A stretch of DNA of 64,000 bases from Novosphingobium sp. ERN07 (GTDB lineage Bacteria > Pseudomonadota > Alphaproteobacteria > Sphingomonadales > Sphingomonadaceae), in the NCBI RefSeq assembly GCF_012641335.1, contig NZ_JABAID010000015.1, forward strand, positions 23,795 through 87,794, written 5' to 3'. Positions 62,871-64,000 of this stretch are shown here, piece after piece. Position 1 is the stretch's first letter; every line of letters starts with the position of its first letter. The notes beneath the pieces are model-generated. The model had not been told where the DNA came from. It saw only the letters and a program-made list of their open reading frames with translations, and ran no database searches. A program made the translations under genes and the position numbers.

Positions 62871-62910
62871 AGGTGCGGCTTGGTGCATCTAGGTGCATCT
62901 AGGTGCACTT
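62871..62910 (+). repeat. four phased 10-bp repeats upstream of queF
   Basis: Consecutive decamers AGGTGCGGCT, TGGTGCATCT, AGGTGCATCT and AGGTGCACTT end 19 bases before the queF ATG. The period equals about one helical turn, so each copy faces the same side of DNA. The unit is the same as in the argG 3' repeats (17298-17327) and reads in the same direction relative to transcription. Confidence 0.85.
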
Positions 62911-62929
62911 CGGAAATGCAGGCGAAAAC

Positions 62930-63382
62930 ATGACGAAGACACCCCTTTTCCTCGGACAAAACAGCAGCTTGCCAGCTTCTCCTGAAGCGGCAGTACTGGA
63001 TTACGTGCCCAATCCACGCCCCGGCACGCTCTACATGATCCGCTTCGCCGCACCCGAATTCACCTCGCTCTGCCCCGTCACCGGCCAGCCTGATTTCGCG
63101 CACCTGGTGATCGATTACGCGCCGGGCGAAACCATCGTGGAATCAAAGGCTTTGAAGCTGTTCCTCGGCTCGTTCCGCAACCATGCAGGCTTCCACGAGG
63201 ATGTGACCGTTGGCATCGGCCAACGTCTGTTCGATGAAATGACGCCGCAATGGCTGCGCATCGGCGGATATTGGTATCCGCGCGGCGGAATCCCTATCGA
63301 TGTGTTTTGGCAGAGCGGCGCGCCGCCCGCGGGACTTTGGTTGCCAGATCAAGGAGTTGCTTCGTACCGCGGCCGCGGTTGA
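62930..63382 (+). CDS. queF: NADPH-dependent preQ0 reductase QueF
   Basis: A 150-residue unimodular QueF that reduces 7-cyano-7-deazaguanine to preQ1 for queuosine in tRNA. The thioimide-forming cysteine is Cys48 in TSLCPVTGQPDFA, with Asp55, and the NADPH/QueF motif ESKALKLFL at 71-79. The start at 62930 has GGCGAAAAC upstream. No preQ1 riboswitch is evident in the 5' region; instead the decamer repeats lie there. Confidence 0.95.
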   Translation: MTKTPLFLGQNSSLPASPEAAVLDYVPNPRPGTLYMIRFAAPEFTSLCPVTGQPDFAHLVIDYAPGETIVESKALKLFLGSFRNHAGFHEDVTVGIGQRLFDEMTPQWLRIGGYWYPRGGIPIDVFWQSGAPPAGLWLPDQGVASYRGRG

Positions 63383-63389
63383 GCGGGTT

Positions 63390-63860
63390 TCAGGCCGCCA
63401 GTGATGGGCGGTAGATGGCGCTGGGCGGGATTTCCGAGGCCGCAATTCCCTTTGCCACCCGATCAACTCCCAGCGCGGTCAATCGTACCCAGATACGCCG
63501 ACGGTCCAGCGAATCGGGTTCGCGTACGATAAGCCCTGCTTCCTGAAACAAGGATAGCCAGCGCAGCACCGTTGCACCCGGCACATTCGCGCCAAGTCCC
63601 AGGCCAGTCACGGAAATCTGGCGACCTTCTACAGAATTGACGTAAAGCTCCAGCAGGAGATCCCAGGCTGGGTCGGCCACCTGGATACCAGGAAATAGCT
63701 CCTGCCGTCGCCGTCGGGCTGAAATCTTGGCTTTTGCCATTGCAATAAGCTGTTCAGCGGACGGTGTTCGCTCGTAAGCAGGCTTGACCGTGTCGCTGCG
63801 CAACATATCGAGAAGCAAGGTTGCGATTGCTTCCAGCTTACTCCGGTCTTCGCTTTCCAT
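63390..63860 (-). CDS. winged-helix DNA-binding protein, MarR-like
   Basis: A 156-residue protein with an N-terminal helical segment (LEAIATLLLDMLRSDT), a basic stretch KISARRRRQELFPG, then a winged helix: DLLLELYVNSVEGRQISVT, GATVLRWLSLFQEAGLI and RRIWVRLTALG. This MarR-like form is common in sphingomonads. The ligand is unknown. It converges on queF with seven bases between stops. A palindrome at 63933-63948 lies 73 bases before its start. Confidence 0.82.
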   Translation of the reverse strand: MESEDRSKLEAIATLLLDMLRSDTVKPAYERTPSAEQLIAMAKAKISARRRRQELFPGIQVADPAWDLLLELYVNSVEGRQISVTGLGLGANVPGATVLRWLSLFQEAGLIVREPDSLDRRRIWVRLTALGVDRVAKGIAASEIPPSAIYRPSLAA

Positions 63861-63932
63861 ACTGTGCGTCCAGATCCTGTCCCGCCAGGAGCATGACTGC
63901 GAATTTAGAGTCCTCTAGCAAGGAGGAACCCC

Positions 63933-63948
63933 TCCGACTTCAGTCGGA
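63933..63948. promoter_or_regulatory. palindromic operator candidate upstream of the winged-helix gene
   Basis: TCCGACTTCAGTCGGA has perfect 7-bp arms and a two-base centre. It is 73 bases before the winged-helix regulator start and near the window edge, so it could serve either that gene (autoregulation) or a plus-strand gene beyond the window. Confidence 0.5.
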
Positions 63949-64000
63949 TACTGGCTTCAGCCACAGACTCGCGTGGTAGCCTGTAACCTCGGGAAAAGCG

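Noticed and set aside
62748..62929. A preQ1 riboswitch upstream of queF.
   Set aside because: No preQ1-I or preQ1-II stem-loop plus A-rich tail pattern could be found; the region holds decamer repeats instead.

Overview
The window is high-GC alphaproteobacterial chromosome, most likely from the Sphingomonadales and Novosphingobium-like. Points for this are dense short-gap gene packing, a large TonB-dependent receptor, an S46 dipeptidyl-peptidase, CaiB-type CoA transferase and PhyH/CmcJ-type oxygenases, a DUF2849/DUF934 sulfite-reduction operon, and an FNR-type cbb3 oxidase locus. There is no rRNA, tRNA, CRISPR array, insertion sequence or prophage. The genus is an inference from gene content and composition.

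Layout. 1-12.6 kb: a NUDIX hydrolase cut by the window edge, two small membrane proteins, a one-domain ModE-type regulator, a PLP aminotransferase, an alcohol dehydrogenase/SDR pair, a TonB receptor with a divergent AraC regulator, and a LysR regulator divergent from a thiolase-like/CaiB pair (catabolic or acyl-CoA chemistry). 12.7-16.5 kb: three Tad-type pilus pseudopilin/TadG genes and a CHRD protein. 16.5-17.24 kb: a gene-free stretch. 17.3-25.6 kb: argG, a methyltransferase, a PhyH oxygenase, an aldehyde dehydrogenase, cyclopropane-fatty-acid synthase and an S46 peptidase. 25.7-33 kb: a glycine-zipper protein, an orphan repeat protein, a porin, lepA and a DEAD-box helicase.

33-47 kb is the most interesting block. 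A CmcJ/NvfI-like oxygenase and a flavin reductase are followed by a candidate small RNA with an FNR box, a -10 element and an intrinsic terminator. Next come an FNR-type regulator with N-terminal cysteines, a bestrophin with a small membrane partner, ompW, and the translationally coupled run ccoN-O-Q-P-G-H-I-S, a small cysteine-rich exported protein with a CxxCH motif, and hemN. The only other good FNR box in the block lies upstream of ccoN, and the two boxes share the form TTGAT-N4-GTCAA. This suggests one low-oxygen circuit of regulator, sRNA, high-affinity oxidase with its maturation factors, and oxygen-independent heme synthesis.

47-59.5 kb: KDPG aldolase followed by a PEP-carboxylase-like protein whose active-site motifs look degraded, a K+ channel, an SLC13 transporter, a sulfate/sulfite assimilation operon (cobA, DUF2849, cysI, DUF934, cysH), and an MscS channel with a cystathionine-lyase-type enzyme. 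59.7-60.7 kb: an AT-rich, probably acquired segment with one unknown gene. 60.7-64 kb: a sulfurtransferase, a proline-rich membrane protein, queF preceded by phased 10-bp repeats that also occur just after argG, and a winged-helix regulator with a palindrome upstream.
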